DNA of 51,219 nt from Treponema sp. (GTDB lineage Bacteria > Spirochaetota > Spirochaetia > Treponematales > Treponemataceae), in contig JAEELR010000222.1 in assembly GCA_016282835.1 (NCBI GenBank), positions 1 through 51,219 on the forward strand, in the 5' to 3' direction. The translations under genes and the position numbers were made by a program. The notes under the pieces are model-generated. The model did not search any database, was not told the origin of the DNA, and saw only the letters and a program-made list of their open reading frames with translations. Positions 15,761-24,839 of the stretch are shown piece by piece; the first letter of the stretch is position 1, and the number at the start of each line of letters is the position of its first letter.

Positions 15761-16372
15761 TTAGCAGCCGTAGAATTTGTTTTTGTCTTCTTCCGTAATT
15801 TTTCTCAATACACGGCAGGGATTTCCTACTGCGACACAATCACTTGGGATGTCTTTACAAACTACACTTCCGCCACCAATTACTACATTACTGCCGATTG
15901 TCACCCCGGGCATAATCTGTACCCCTCCGCCAATCCATACATTATCGCCGATTGTTATTGGAAGAGCATATTCTAAGCCCTGGTTTCTTCTCTCGTAGTC
16001 TATAGGATGTCCTGCTGTATAAAAGCCGCAGTTTGGTGCTATGAAGATATTGTTCCCAAACTTTACTTTTGCGCAGTCTAGAATTACTGTGTTATGGTTC
16101 GCATAAAAGTTCTCGCCAATTTCTATGTTGTACCCATAATCACACCAGAAAGGGCTTTCAACTGTTACATTGTTTCCGCATTTGCCTACAATTTTCTTGA
16201 AAAGCTTTCTACGTTTTTCTCTTTTAGAAGGAAGTGTATTGTTGAACTTAAAGCATAAATCCTTTACGCGGTGTCTGTCACCTACTAAAGATAAATCTGT
16301 ACCCGAGTCATATAACTGTCCGCGTAACATTTTTTCTCTTTCTGATAATTCGCTAGTTGATTGTTCAGACAT
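15761..16372 (-). CDS. sugar O-acetyltransferase, Maa/LacA type
   Basis: The product is 203 residues. The first third is the Mac helical domain (EREKMLRGQLYDSGTDLSL), followed by left-handed beta-helix hexapeptide repeats such as IGDNVWIGGGVQIMPGVTIG. The catalytic His lies in FYTAGHPIDYERR. Such enzymes move an acetyl group from acetyl-CoA to maltose, galactosides or related sugars in the cytosol. Its start overlaps the end of the DUF1653 gene by eight bases, so the two are translated together. The precise sugar is unknown. Confidence 0.9.
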   Translation of the reverse strand: MSEQSTSELSEREKMLRGQLYDSGTDLSLVGDRHRVKDLCFKFNNTLPSKREKRRKLFKKIVGKCGNNVTVESPFWCDYGYNIEIGENFYANHNTVILDCAKVKFGNNIFIAPNCGFYTAGHPIDYERRNQGLEYALPITIGDNVWIGGGVQIMPGVTIGSNVVIGGGSVVCKDIPSDCVAVGNPCRVLRKITEEDKNKFYGC

Positions 16373-16631
16373 TTAGTTCCTCCACATATTCGAATCGCCA
16401 TTTTTGTTTTACATCAGGATATTTTATTTTATCTACTTCAGACAAAAACATATTCTTTTCTCTAATCCAAAGTGAATTGTCACCATACAAGCGTCTGTAA
16501 ACAACATACTCTTCTTTTGTTTCAGAGTGATAAGCTACGTCTTCTACAATGTAATAATGATTTTTAAAATGCCTGTATACACCATGAATTTTTACAGTGC
16601 GGCCTTCTTTATTGAATTTATTTTCTTCCAT
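16365..16631 (-). CDS. DUF1653 family protein
   Basis: The product is 88 residues. GVYRHFKNHYYIVEDVAYHS and the VVYRRLYGDNSLWIRE block are the DUF1653 signature, a small single-domain beta protein of unknown biochemical role often found beside metabolic genes. It overlaps the acetyltransferase start by eight bases. Many members are encoded with hydrolases or transferases, so a helper role is possible but unproven. Confidence 0.85.
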   Translation of the reverse strand: MEENKFNKEGRTVKIHGVYRHFKNHYYIVEDVAYHSETKEEYVVYRRLYGDNSLWIREKNMFLSEVDKIKYPDVKQKWRFEYVEELNV

Positions 16632-16681
16632 AAAAAATTACTTCCTGAAATTTTAGATTTGTATAGTAAAAGTGTTATGCT

Positions 16682-16750
16682 GAATACAGATTCTGAAACA
16701 CACATTTGTAGCAAGTGCGTGCAAATGTGGCGTAGCGGAGGAATGACGGG
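16682..16750. repeat. dispersed repeat, near-identical to 2210-2280
   Basis: Begins with GAATACAGATTCTGAAACAC and ends AGGAATGACGGG, with the nested ACATTTG/CAAATGT pair inside. Matches 2210-2280 except for a few changes. Confidence 0.8.
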
Positions 16751-16754
16751 TTGT

Positions 16755-17528
16755 TTACAAAGACTGTCTGTGGCGTTCGAAAAGAAGAACTCCGGCAGCA
16801 ACGGAAACATTAAGGCTGTCGATTTTTCCGCAGGTTGGAATTGAAACTACAACATCACTGTTTTCTTCAAGTAAGCGGGAAATGCCTGTTCCTTCACTAC
16901 CCATTATAATACAGGCTTTATCTGCAAAGGAAACATTCTGAAGTGACTGGCCGCCTGCATCTGCTGCGTAAATCCAAAATCCATTTTCCTTCAGAATTTG
17001 AACTGCTCTTACAAGATTTTTTTCTTTACAAAGATTTACCCAGCCGGAAGCTCCTGCGCTTGTTCTTGCAATTATGTCGTTTTCCTGAATTGAAGAAGTA
17101 GTGTTTCTCTCAGGTACAACTAAAAGGTTACAGCCAAACTGATCACACGAACGGATAATGGCACCAATGTTATGTGGATCAGTTACACTGTCCAGGATTA
17201 AAACAGTTGCTTTTTCAGGGCAGGTTTTTATCCAGGCGTCCAGTGACAAAAGATTTTCTGAAGTCTGTTTTTCACCTTCTGTAACTAAAACAATTCCACG
17301 GCTGTCCTGAAGTTCTAAAGGTAAATCTTTTACAAGGTTGGAAATATATTCGTCATCAACTTTTATACATTCAAAGCCGGCATCTTTTGCATTAAATAAA
17401 ATTTTCTTTATTCTCGGACCAATCTTCGAATAATAAATTTTAAGAGTTACAGCTTTTGACTTTTGGTTTTCATATCGTCTGATTCTTTCTTCTACGGCAT
17501 GAAAACCTGTATAAATATTTTGTGCCAT
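16755..17528 (-). CDS. rlmB: SPOUT-type RNA 2'-O-methyltransferase, RlmB/TrmH family
   Basis: The product is 257 residues. N-terminal part IYTGFHAVEERI matches the substrate-binding domain of RlmB-like enzymes. The SPOUT knot shows all three motifs: DSVTDPHNIGAIIRSCDQFG, IIMGSEGTGIS and VVSIPTCGKIDSLNVSVAAG. RlmB adds a methyl group to G2251 of 23S rRNA; TrmL/TrmH relatives act on tRNA, and I cannot separate these with certainty. It lies 19 bases after the ychJ-like gene and is probably in its operon. Confidence 0.85.
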   Translation of the reverse strand: MAQNIYTGFHAVEERIRRYENQKSKAVTLKIYYSKIGPRIKKILFNAKDAGFECIKVDDEYISNLVKDLPLELQDSRGIVLVTEGEKQTSENLLSLDAWIKTCPEKATVLILDSVTDPHNIGAIIRSCDQFGCNLLVVPERNTTSSIQENDIIARTSAGASGWVNLCKEKNLVRAVQILKENGFWIYAADAGGQSLQNVSFADKACIIMGSEGTGISRLLEENSDVVVSIPTCGKIDSLNVSVAAGVLLFERHRQSL

Positions 17529-17547
17529 TTAATTTTCCTAACGGGAA

Positions 17548-18054
17548 CTAATTATTTTTACCGCAGCAGTTTTTGTATTTCTTTCCACTACCGCAAGGAC
17601 AAGGTTCATTTCTTCCGATTTTTTTGCCTTCCCTTACAACAGTAGTAGGTCTCATCATTCCTTCGCTATAGAACCACTCGCCGTTAATTTTCTTAAAGCC
17701 GGCAATTTCATGGTGTATATCGCGAATTCCTTTCTGTGTATAAGTTGCTTCGAATTCAACAATTCCTTCTTCGTCTGCTTCAGTTCCTTTTTCTGTTCTA
17801 AGAATCTTTAAGCCATGCCAGGTACTTTTATTGCTCCAGTCTTCTGTTGCTTTCTTGTCGATTTCAGCAATTTTTTCACCGGTTTCACAGGAATTAATAA
17901 TGAAATCAATTTCATGCTTTACATAAGAGGTGTATCGCGCTCTCATTAAACTTTCTGCGGTAGGAGCTTTTTTCGAACCTTTAATAATTGGTTCACAACA
18001 TTCGCCATAAACTTTTCCGCTACCACACGGACATAAATCTTTATTTTCACTCAT
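17548..18054 (-). CDS. ychJ: YchJ-like protein with two SEC-C metal-binding motifs
   Basis: The product is 168 residues from ATG 18054 ([13 protein letters not shown]), which matches where relatives begin; an in-frame ATG at 18063 is also possible and neither has a strong ribosome site. One SEC-C motif ([13 protein letters not shown]) lies at the N-terminus and another ([13 protein letters not shown]) at the C-terminus, each a zinc site. The middle is the NTF2-like YchJ domain ([12 protein letters not shown]). SEC-C motifs are known from SecA, where they bind zinc and contact ribosome or SecB; YchJ itself has no assigned reaction. Confidence 0.82.
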   Translation of the reverse strand: MSENKDLCPCGSGKVYGECCEPIIKGSKKAPTAESLMRARYTSYVKHEIDFIINSCETGEKIAEIDKKATEDWSNKSTWHGLKILRTEKGTEADEEGIVEFEATYTQKGIRDIHHEIAGFKKINGEWFYSEGMMRPTTVVREGKKIGRNEPCPCGSGKKYKNCCGKNN

Positions 18055-18125
18055 GAGTGGCATTTTACTGTTTATCGTTATAGACTTCAACCACCATATT
18101 AGTTACTGCATAAGATAAACAAATT

Positions 18126-18212
18126 CACTAAAAGCCTAGCCCTGGGTGGAGAGGCTGCGAAGCAGTAGAAGGGGCTCTTAACAGCACCTTCTATGAAACC
18201 TCGCAACACAGG
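18126..18212. other. GC-rich structured element of unknown nature
   Basis: Nested helices: TAGAAGG/CCTTCTA with an inner GCT/AGC pair, a CTGC-GAA-GCAG hairpin next to it, and closing GAGG/CCTC and GCCTAGCC/GGTTAGC pairs. This gives a three-way-junction outline on either strand in the 260-base gap before the GNAT-type gene. It may be another repeat or an RNA; nothing else in the gap is recognisable. Confidence 0.35.
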
Positions 18213-18314
18213 TTAGCAGTATAAAATGTGCTCCAAAAAGATAAAAAAAGACAGGCTCTTTCATATAGCGACATAAAATTGTTCTCGTGATAAACTGTGC
18301 GTATAGGAATAAAA

Positions 18315-19247
18315 ATGAAAGCAGTTTTATATACCCAGGAAAAAGAAAACGAATGGAACGAATTTGTTAAGAATGCAAAGAATTCACTTTTTATGTTTAA
18401 CCGTTCATTTATGGAATATCACAAAGACCGTTTTACAGACAATTCACTTTTATTTTACGACGAGGAAGAACTTGTTGCTCTACTGCCGGCAAGCCTAAAA
18501 GAAAATAAACTGTATTCGCATGGCGGGCTCACCTATGGCGGATTCATTACAAGTACTAAAATGAAGCAGCATCATATGAATGAATGTTTTGAGTGCCTTA
18601 AAGAATATATGCAGCAGAATAAAATCGAAAGCATTTTGTATAAAACAATTCCTTACATATACCACAAGCAGGGTGCACAGGAAGATATTTACAGCCTCTT
18701 TTTGAATGATGCAAAAACAGAAAAAATAGAACCTGCAACTGTGATTAATTTAAAAGACCCGCTTAAAATGCCAAAGGGAAGAAAAGCTCAGGTTTCAAGG
18801 GCAAAGCGTGAAGGCGTTGAGATTGTTGAATCGACTGATTTTAAAACATTTATAGAACTGGAAAACAGTGTCCTGTCTGAACATCACAATACAAAGGCCG
18901 TGCACACTGGAGAAGAGCTTGAACTTTTGCACAGCCGCTTTCCAGAAAACATAAAACTGTATGCTGCTATGTATAAAGATAAAATGATTGCAGGTACAGT
19001 TTTATTTATTTATGACACAGTTGTTCATACCCAGTATCTGGCAGCAAATGATGAGGCCCGCGAGATTGGTGCGCTGGATTATGTTGTTGCTTCTGTAATC
19101 GAAAATTATAAAACGACAAAAGCTTATCTTGATTTTGGAATTTCATCTGAAGAGGGCGGTAAAGTTTTAAACGAAGGATTGATTTTCCAGAAAGAAGGCT
19201 TTGGCGGAAGAACGATTGTATACCAGACTTTTTCAATGAAGGCTTAG
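18315..19247 (+). CDS. FemAB/GNAT-fold transferase
   Basis: The product is 310 residues from ATG 18315, five bases after an AGGAA site. The architecture matches the FemAB-like or BioF2-like group: an N-terminal acyltransferase-like half with AYNNPFM-type replaced by NRSFMEYHKDRF, then a central segment with RKAQVSRAKREGVEI and a C-terminal half with MIAGTVLFIYDTVVHTQYLAA and LDYVVASVIEN. FemAB-type proteins transfer amino acids from charged tRNA to peptidoglycan precursors, whereas GNAT relatives acylate small molecules. Which applies here cannot be judged from sequence. The gene lies just before the liv cluster but is separated by its own gap. Confidence 0.65.
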   Translation: MKAVLYTQEKENEWNEFVKNAKNSLFMFNRSFMEYHKDRFTDNSLLFYDEEELVALLPASLKENKLYSHGGLTYGGFITSTKMKQHHMNECFECLKEYMQQNKIESILYKTIPYIYHKQGAQEDIYSLFLNDAKTEKIEPATVINLKDPLKMPKGRKAQVSRAKREGVEIVESTDFKTFIELENSVLSEHHNTKAVHTGEELELLHSRFPENIKLYAAMYKDKMIAGTVLFIYDTVVHTQYLAANDEAREIGALDYVVASVIENYKTTKAYLDFGISSEEGGKVLNEGLIFQKEGFGGRTIVYQTFSMKA

Positions 19248-19351
19248 TGAACAGGTTTTAAGTTTAAAGATTTTTCAGGGTTTGCTTTAATTTATTTTAC
19301 ATACTTTCCTCTATATATAGATAAAATATTTATTTTTACTTCATCATATAG

Positions 19352-19357
19352 TATAAT
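19352..19357 (+). promoter_or_regulatory. -10 box of the liv operon
   Basis: TATAAT lies 37 bases before the TTG start of livH. The -35 region is not close to consensus. Just upstream (19310-19321) is the perfect 12-base palindrome TCTATATATAGA. Confidence 0.5.
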
Positions 19358-19393
19358 TGTAGAGTTTTTATATTTTGTTATTTGGAGAAAATT

Positions 19394-20305
19394 TTGGATA
19401 CATTTTTAAAACAAATAGTGAACGGCCTTTCCCTGGGAAGCATCTACGCGTTGATTGCGCTTGGCTACACTATGGTTTACGGTATTGTTAAACTGATTAA
19501 CTTTGCTCACGGCGATGTTATGATGGTTGGAGCATATGCAGGATATTTTGTCTTAAGGGCAGTTGGTGCAACTCCAACCGGTATGGTTTTAGCATTTGCA
19601 GCAGCGATGGTTACTTGTGCTTTATTGAGCCTTGTTATAGAACGATGTGCGTACAGGCCTTTGCGTTCTGCGCCCCGCTTGAATTCATTGATTACTGCAA
19701 TTGCGGTTGAATTGATTCTGCAGAATTTAATGCGTGTTCTGCCTTTTGTTGGTCCTGATCCGCGACAGTTCCCTACAATGCCAACTCACAATATGACTTT
19801 AGTTACAAAGCATTATCCTAACGGTTTAGTTTCAATTTCTAACATTCAGGTTATTGTTATTGTTGTTTCTGTAATCCTTATGCTGCTTTTGAATTATATA
19901 ATTAATTATACAAAGACTGGAAAATCTATGCGAGCCGTTAGTCACGATATGGGTGCCGCAAGTCTTATGGGAATCAGCGTTAATAAAACGATTGCCATTA
20001 CATTTGTAATCGGCTCTGTTTTAGCTGGTGCCGGTGGTGTTTTGTATGCAACTGCTTATCCACAGATAGATCCAATGATGGGATACATTCCGGGACTTAA
20101 AGCTTTCGTTGCTGCGGTTTTGGGAGGAATTGGTTCTGTGCCTGGCGCTATGGTTGGTGGTGTAATTCTGGGAATCGCTGAGACCATGACAAAGGCATAC
20201 ATTTCTTCTCAGTACGCTGATGCAATTTCTTATTGTATTTTGATTGTAATCCTTTTAGTTAAGCCTGCAGGTCTTTTAGGCAAGAAACAGGTTATAAAGG
20301 TTTGA
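19394..20305 (+). CDS. livH: branched-chain amino-acid ABC transporter permease LivH
   Basis: The product is 303 residues with eight or so membrane segments and the LivH signatures NGLSLGSIYALIALGYTMVYGI, NFAHGD and LGGIGSVPGAMVGGVILG. It forms half of the inner-membrane channel for leucine, isoleucine and valine. I place the start at TTG 19394 because GGAG at 19384-19387 lies six bases upstream; no ATG is available. It overlaps livM at TGATG. The cluster continues livM, livG, livF and a CBS-ACT gene with gaps of -4 to +3 bases, a single transcription unit. Confidence 0.93.
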   Translation: MDTFLKQIVNGLSLGSIYALIALGYTMVYGIVKLINFAHGDVMMVGAYAGYFVLRAVGATPTGMVLAFAAAMVTCALLSLVIERCAYRPLRSAPRLNSLITAIAVELILQNLMRVLPFVGPDPRQFPTMPTHNMTLVTKHYPNGLVSISNIQVIVIVVSVILMLLLNYIINYTKTGKSMRAVSHDMGAASLMGISVNKTIAITFVIGSVLAGAGGVLYATAYPQIDPMMGYIPGLKAFVAAVLGGIGSVPGAMVGGVILGIAETMTKAYISSQYADAISYCILIVILLVKPAGLLGKKQVIKV

Positions 20306-21405
20306 TGAGGGCTAAAGCGATGAAAAATAAACACACAAGAAATACATTGATTTTAACCGTGATTTCACTTCTGGTTGTTATAGTTCCATCTTTACTGATT
20401 CAGATAAAGGCAATCAATTTTTCTAGTCCAATCGGTATAGACGGTTATTGGGCACAGATAATTACACTTGCCGGCGTTAATGCGATTATGGCTATCAGCG
20501 TAAATATGGTCTGCGGTATTACAGGCCAGCTTTCTTTGGGTCAGGCAGGATTTCAGGCACTGGGTGCGTATGCTGTAATATTCTTGACTTCTACCTGTCA
20601 TATCCCTCTTTTTGTAAGCATTATTTTAAGCGGTTTAATTGCAGCTTTCTTTGGGTTCTTAATTGGATTCCCTACTTTAAAACTTGAAGGCGATTATCTT
20701 GCAATTGTAACTTTAGCTTTTGGTGAAATAATCCGCGTTGTTTTAGTTAACTTAAAGCAGTTTACAGGTGGTCCTATGGGCCAGCAGTTTACAACGGTAT
20801 TTACTTCATCATTACAATATGGCGCTTTAATTTCTTATGTTTCTATAATCGGTTCTCTGGTTTTAATTATTGTCTTTTTACAAAACTTTTTACGCTCAAC
20901 TTATGGTCGTGCAATTTTAGCTGTAAGGGAAGATGAAGTTGCAGCAAACAGTACAGGAATTGGAGTTTTCAAATATAAGATGACAGGCTTTGTTATTGCT
21001 TCATTCATTGCAGGAATTGCCGGTGCTTTATATGCTCCGTTTATCGGCTTTGTTAAACCTGAACTTGCAAGCTTTAATAATTCCATCAACGCTTTGATTT
21101 ATGTTGTTTTAGGCGGAATGGGAAGTATTACTGGTGGAATTCTTGCGGCATTTGTTTTAACAATTTTACAGGAGTTCCTGCGCTTCTTAAAGAACTACAG
21201 ACTTTTGATTTATCCGGTAATTTTGATTTTCGTAATGCTGTTCAGACCTCAGGGACTTTTGGGAACAAAGGAATTGAGTTTTATCGGTATATGGGAAAAA
21301 GCACCTGCCTTTTTCAAGAAATTGTTTTCAAGAAAAAATAAAACCCAGGCAAAAGAAGCTGCTGCAGAAAACGAAAGCGGCGAAGAGATTAAGGAGGAAA
21401 AGTAA
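20305..21405 (+). CDS. livM: branched-chain amino-acid ABC transporter permease LivM
   Basis: The product is 366 residues, about ten membrane segments, with LivM blocks ITGQLSLGQAGFQALGAYA and YVVLGGMGSITGGILA. The start ATG sits in the stop codon of livH (TGATG), so translation is coupled; ATG 20320 with a GAGG site is an alternative. The last 35 residues are charged and cytosolic (KKLFSRKNKTQAKEAAAEN), longer than usual and of low complexity. Confidence 0.93.
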   Translation: MRAKAMKNKHTRNTLILTVISLLVVIVPSLLIQIKAINFSSPIGIDGYWAQIITLAGVNAIMAISVNMVCGITGQLSLGQAGFQALGAYAVIFLTSTCHIPLFVSIILSGLIAAFFGFLIGFPTLKLEGDYLAIVTLAFGEIIRVVLVNLKQFTGGPMGQQFTTVFTSSLQYGALISYVSIIGSLVLIIVFLQNFLRSTYGRAILAVREDEVAANSTGIGVFKYKMTGFVIASFIAGIAGALYAPFIGFVKPELASFNNSINALIYVVLGGMGSITGGILAAFVLTILQEFLRFLKNYRLLIYPVILIFVMLFRPQGLLGTKELSFIGIWEKAPAFFKKLFSRKNKTQAKEAAAENESGEEIKEEK

Positions 21406-22229
21406 TGGACACAACTGAAAAGAAAGAACTTTTACTCCGCGCAAAAGATATTTCGATTGTATTTGGTGGATTAAGAGCTGTAAGTGAATTCAATCTTGAT
21501 TTGTACCAGGGCGAATTGATTGGTTTGATTGGTCCAAATGGTGCCGGAAAAACCACTGTATTTAATATGCTTTCTGGAATTTATAAGCCTACAGAAGGAA
21601 CTATTACTTTTGTTGGAAAAAACGGAAAGCTCGAAGTTACAAATAAAAAGTCACCGTCTGAATTGAACAGAATTGGAATTGCACGTACTTTCCAGAACAT
21701 CCGCTTGTTTGGTTCACTGACTGTTGCTGATAACATAAAAATTGCCCTGCATGAAAGCAGAACTGTAAACCCGCTTGATGTTTTATTCAGGACAAAGAAA
21801 TTTCGACGCGATGAAGAAATGATGCAGGAAAAAGCCCTTCACATTCTTTCGATATTCAATCTTGATAAAAAAATAAATGAACTTGCAAAGAATCTTCCGT
21901 ATGGAGAACAGCGTAAACTTGAAATATGCAGAGCCCTTGCAAGTAATCCTAAGCTTTTACTTTTAGATGAACCTGCAGCCGGAATGAACGGACAGGAAAC
22001 TCAGGAGCTTATGAATCTTATAGCATTTATCCGTAAAGAGTTTGATCTGACTGTTTTACTTATAGAACACGATATGAAACTTGTTATGGGAATCTGTGAG
22101 CGCCTTATGGTTTTAAATTATGGTAGAGTGATTGCGTCTGGAAGTCCAAAAGAAATTCAAGCAAACCCGGAAGTAATTAAAGCGTATCTTGGCAGCGGCT
22201 TTGAAGCAGGCGAAGGAGATAAACAATGA
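21405..22229 (+). CDS. livG: branched-chain amino-acid ABC transporter ATPase LivG
   Basis: The product is 274 residues. Walker A GPNGAGKTT, the family sequence GIARTFQNIRLF after it, signature-like LPYGEQRKLEICRAL and Walker B LLLLDEPAAGMN identify LivG; the signature has YGEQ where most ABC proteins have SGGQ, which is normal for LivG. It hydrolyses ATP to drive import with LivF. Start ATG 21405 overlaps the livM stop (TAATG) and is preceded by AAGGAGG. Confidence 0.95.
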   Translation: MDTTEKKELLLRAKDISIVFGGLRAVSEFNLDLYQGELIGLIGPNGAGKTTVFNMLSGIYKPTEGTITFVGKNGKLEVTNKKSPSELNRIGIARTFQNIRLFGSLTVADNIKIALHESRTVNPLDVLFRTKKFRRDEEMMQEKALHILSIFNLDKKINELAKNLPYGEQRKLEICRALASNPKLLLLDEPAAGMNGQETQELMNLIAFIRKEFDLTVLLIEHDMKLVMGICERLMVLNYGRVIASGSPKEIQANPEVIKAYLGSGFEAGEGDKQ

Positions 22230-22936
22230 GTATGCTGGAAGTAAAAGACCTTGTAGTTTCTTATGGAGCTATAAAAGCGTTACAGGGAATTTCGTTTAAG
22301 GTTGATGAAGGTGAGATTATCAGTTTGATTGGTTCCAATGGTGCCGGAAAAACAACAACCTTACATTCAATCAGTAATCTGATAAAAAAAGTTTCAGGAC
22401 AGATTTTGTTTGAAGGCGAAGACATAACAAATCTTGCTGCTGATAAAATTGTAAAGAAAGGATTAATTCAGGTTCCGGAAGGCCGTCGCGTTTTTGCTAA
22501 TATGTCAGTAAAAGAGAATCTTGAGCTTGGTGCATATTCAAGGACTGATAAGGCACAGATTAAAACTGATCTTGAGTGGACATTTGAACTGTTTCCCCGC
22601 TTAAAAGAAAGACTGAATCAGATTTCGGGAACCTTAAGTGGCGGCGAACAGCAGATGCTTGCAATGGCGAGGGCACTTATGTCAAAGCCGCGACTTTTGC
22701 TGCTGGATGAACCAAGTATGGGACTTGCGCCAATTCTAGTTGATGAAATATTCAATATCATTCAAAAGATTAGTTCTTCTGGTACAACAATTTTGCTTGT
22801 TGAACAGAATGCCTATAAAGCGTTGTCAATTGCGAATCGTGCTTATATACTAGAAACAGGAAATGTTACTAAAGAAGGTCTTGCAAAGGACTTGATAAAT
22901 GATAATTCCATTAAAGCTGCTTATCTTGGAGGTTAA
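22226..22936 (+). CDS. livF: branched-chain amino-acid ABC transporter ATPase LivF
   Basis: The product is 236 residues. Walker A GSNGAGKTT, the LivF sequence VPEGRRVFANMSVKENL, signature LSGGEQQMLAMARAL and Walker B LLLLDEPSMGLAP are all present. The start overlaps the livG stop as ATGA. With LivG it forms the ATPase pair of the importer. The usual periplasmic partner LivJ/LivK is not encoded next to the cluster. Confidence 0.95.
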   Translation: MSMLEVKDLVVSYGAIKALQGISFKVDEGEIISLIGSNGAGKTTTLHSISNLIKKVSGQILFEGEDITNLAADKIVKKGLIQVPEGRRVFANMSVKENLELGAYSRTDKAQIKTDLEWTFELFPRLKERLNQISGTLSGGEQQMLAMARALMSKPRLLLLDEPSMGLAPILVDEIFNIIQKISSSGTTILLVEQNAYKALSIANRAYILETGNVTKEGLAKDLINDNSIKAAYLGG

Positions 22937-22939
22937 ATT

Positions 22940-23584
22940 ATGCTTGTAAAGGATATAATGACAAAAAACCCAATTACAGTTAATCCTGAAATGTCTGTGC
23001 TTGAAGTAAAGGATGTTATGAATACAAATAAGATTAACAAGCTTCCGGTTCTTGATAAATCAGGAGCGTTAGTTGGTATTTTAACTAAAAACGATTTAAT
23101 TAAAGCTTCTCCAAGTGATGCGACAACTCTTGATATGTTTGAAGTGGGCTATTTACTCAGCAAGCTTACAGTTGAAAAAGTAATGTGCAAAAACGTAAAA
23201 TTTGTAACTGAAAACGAAACTGTAGAAGAAGCTGCCCGACTTATGAGCGATTTCAATATCGGTAGTCTTCCGGTTTTAAATGGAAACATAGTAGTAGGAA
23301 TTATTACTGAATCCGATTTGTTCAATAGCTTTGTAAATATGTTTAATTCAAGAACACCTGGAGTTCGTGTAACTGTTTTGCTGGATGAAAAGCCTGGAGT
23401 TCTTGCAAAAATCTCTGAGCTGATTGCTGAAAAAAACGGAAACATTGTGTCTCTTGTAACCTTTAATGCTGATGATTCTGCTCACAAAAAGGTGACAGTT
23501 AAACTCGAAAATATTAGTGAAGAAGATGTTAAAGAGATTATAGCAAGCTGCGGATACACAATCTGTGATATAAGAAGTGTCTGA
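22940..23584 (+). CDS. CBS-pair protein with C-terminal ACT domain (AcuB-like)
   Basis: The product is 214 residues. Two CBS motifs (VKDIMTKNPITVNPEMSVLEV and VEKVMCKNVKFVTENETVEEA) span about residues 1-135 and bind adenine nucleotides in known relatives. The C-terminal part from about 140 is an ACT domain (VTVLLDEKPGVLAKISELIAEKNGNIVSL), a usual sensor of amino acids. It starts three bases after livF, so it belongs to the operon. I infer that it senses branched-chain amino acids or energy state and adjusts the transporter or metabolism; no partner is shown. Confidence 0.85.
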   Translation: MLVKDIMTKNPITVNPEMSVLEVKDVMNTNKINKLPVLDKSGALVGILTKNDLIKASPSDATTLDMFEVGYLLSKLTVEKVMCKNVKFVTENETVEEAARLMSDFNIGSLPVLNGNIVVGIITESDLFNSFVNMFNSRTPGVRVTVLLDEKPGVLAKISELIAEKNGNIVSLVTFNADDSAHKKVTVKLENISEEDVKEIIASCGYTICDIRSV

Positions 23585-23587
23585 AGT

Positions 23588-23746
23588 GGCGGGCTGTACA
23601 GACCCTGAAACGAGTTCAGGGTGACAGATTCCTGTCATTCCGAATACTTCGACATGCTCAGCACATCGCTTGTTTCGGAATCTGTATGGGTAGAGATGCT
23701 GAAATGAATTCAGCAGGACTGTTTCATACAAGTTCAGGTGACAGAT
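23588..23746. repeat. dispersed palindromic repeats between the liv operon and the S1 gene
   Basis: CCCTGAA/TTCAGGG (23603-23621), then a nested copy with TTCCGAA/TTCGGAA arms around a CGACATGCTCAG core, then GCTGAA/TTCAGC. The arms differ from the copies elsewhere but remain complementary. Confidence 0.75.
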
Positions 23747-23747
23747 G

Positions 23748-24839
23748 TTATTTCTTTAATAGTGCTGCAAATGGATTGTATGTTTCGCCATCATCATTTT
23801 GAGAAGCGAGGTATTCTTTTGCATTATCTTCTTCTTCATTGCTTACAACAGGTGACAGAGAGATTCTTTTTTCCTGCACATCAATTTTGTCAATTATTAC
23901 AGCAATATCTGTACCCTCTTTGTACACTTTCTTTAAGTTTGTGTTTCTTTCTACATTCAGTTTTGAAATGTGAACAAGACCGTCAATTCCTGCAGCAAGA
24001 CTAACAAATATACCAAAATCTGTCACCCTTGAGATTTTAGAATCAATTCGATCGCCAACCTTGAAGCTGGCAGTAACATCGTCCCATGGATCTTTTTCTA
24101 ATTCTTTCATTGAAACGCTGATTCTTTCGTGTGTCCAGTCAGCTTTTATAACTTTAGCTTTAACTTTTTGACCTACAGAAAGAACTTCGTGTACATCGTT
24201 TACTCTTGCGCGTGAAATTTCGCTGATAGGTAAAACTGCCTGTACCCCGTCTAAGTCTATAAAGGCTCCATAAGATTCAATTGATTTAACTGTACCCTCT
24301 ACAACTGTACCCTCTTTAATAGATTTAGAGAGACTGTCGATTTTTTCATTTGCCTGTGCTTCTAGAATAGCTCTGTTTGAGACAATTATATTCTTGCCTT
24401 CGTTTTTGTATTCCTGGATTTTAAATACCTGATGTGTACCCACATATTCGGCAGGTTCTTTTCTTTGTCTGTACCCCATTTGTGAATAGGGACAGAATGC
24501 TTTTGTGTTTCCGATGATTACTTCGAAGCCGCCCTTAATTTCTGCTTTTACGCTGCCTTCTACAGGGATTCCGCTTTTATAGGCTGTTTCTAAAACAGAA
24601 GTGTCTGCGTTTTGACCTGCAAGCTTTGTTGTAAAACGATATTCCTCGTTTCTAGAAGAAACAAAATATACTTTGATTGTGTCTCCTTCTTTTACAGAGC
24701 AGTTGCCATTTTCGTCAGTTAATTCTGCTTTATCTAATATACCTTCGCTTTTTAATCCTAAGTCTAAAAAGATTGTATCTCCAGAAATTGCTACTACTGA
24801 TGTTTCAATTTGCTGTCCAACTTCAAATAAATTTTTCAT
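23748..24839 (-). CDS. S1-domain RNA-binding protein (ribosomal protein S1-like)
   Basis: The product is 363 residues made of four S1 OB-fold repeats, about 5-75, 90-160, 175-245 and 262-332, the last two well conserved (YGAFIDLDGVQAVLPISEIS and FGIFVSLAAGIDGLVHISKL). Full bacterial S1 has six repeats and about 550-800 residues, so this is a shorter form, as in several spirochaetes and Gram-positives. It probably binds mRNA on the ribosome. It stands alone, with a 10-base inverted repeat (24877-24886 with 24937-24946) in its promoter region. Confidence 0.85.
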   Translation of the reverse strand: MKNLFEVGQQIETSVVAISGDTIFLDLGLKSEGILDKAELTDENGNCSVKEGDTIKVYFVSSRNEEYRFTTKLAGQNADTSVLETAYKSGIPVEGSVKAEIKGGFEVIIGNTKAFCPYSQMGYRQRKEPAEYVGTHQVFKIQEYKNEGKNIIVSNRAILEAQANEKIDSLSKSIKEGTVVEGTVKSIESYGAFIDLDGVQAVLPISEISRARVNDVHEVLSVGQKVKAKVIKADWTHERISVSMKELEKDPWDDVTASFKVGDRIDSKISRVTDFGIFVSLAAGIDGLVHISKLNVERNTNLKKVYKEGTDIAVIIDKIDVQEKRISLSPVVSNEEEDNAKEYLASQNDDGETYNPFAALLKK

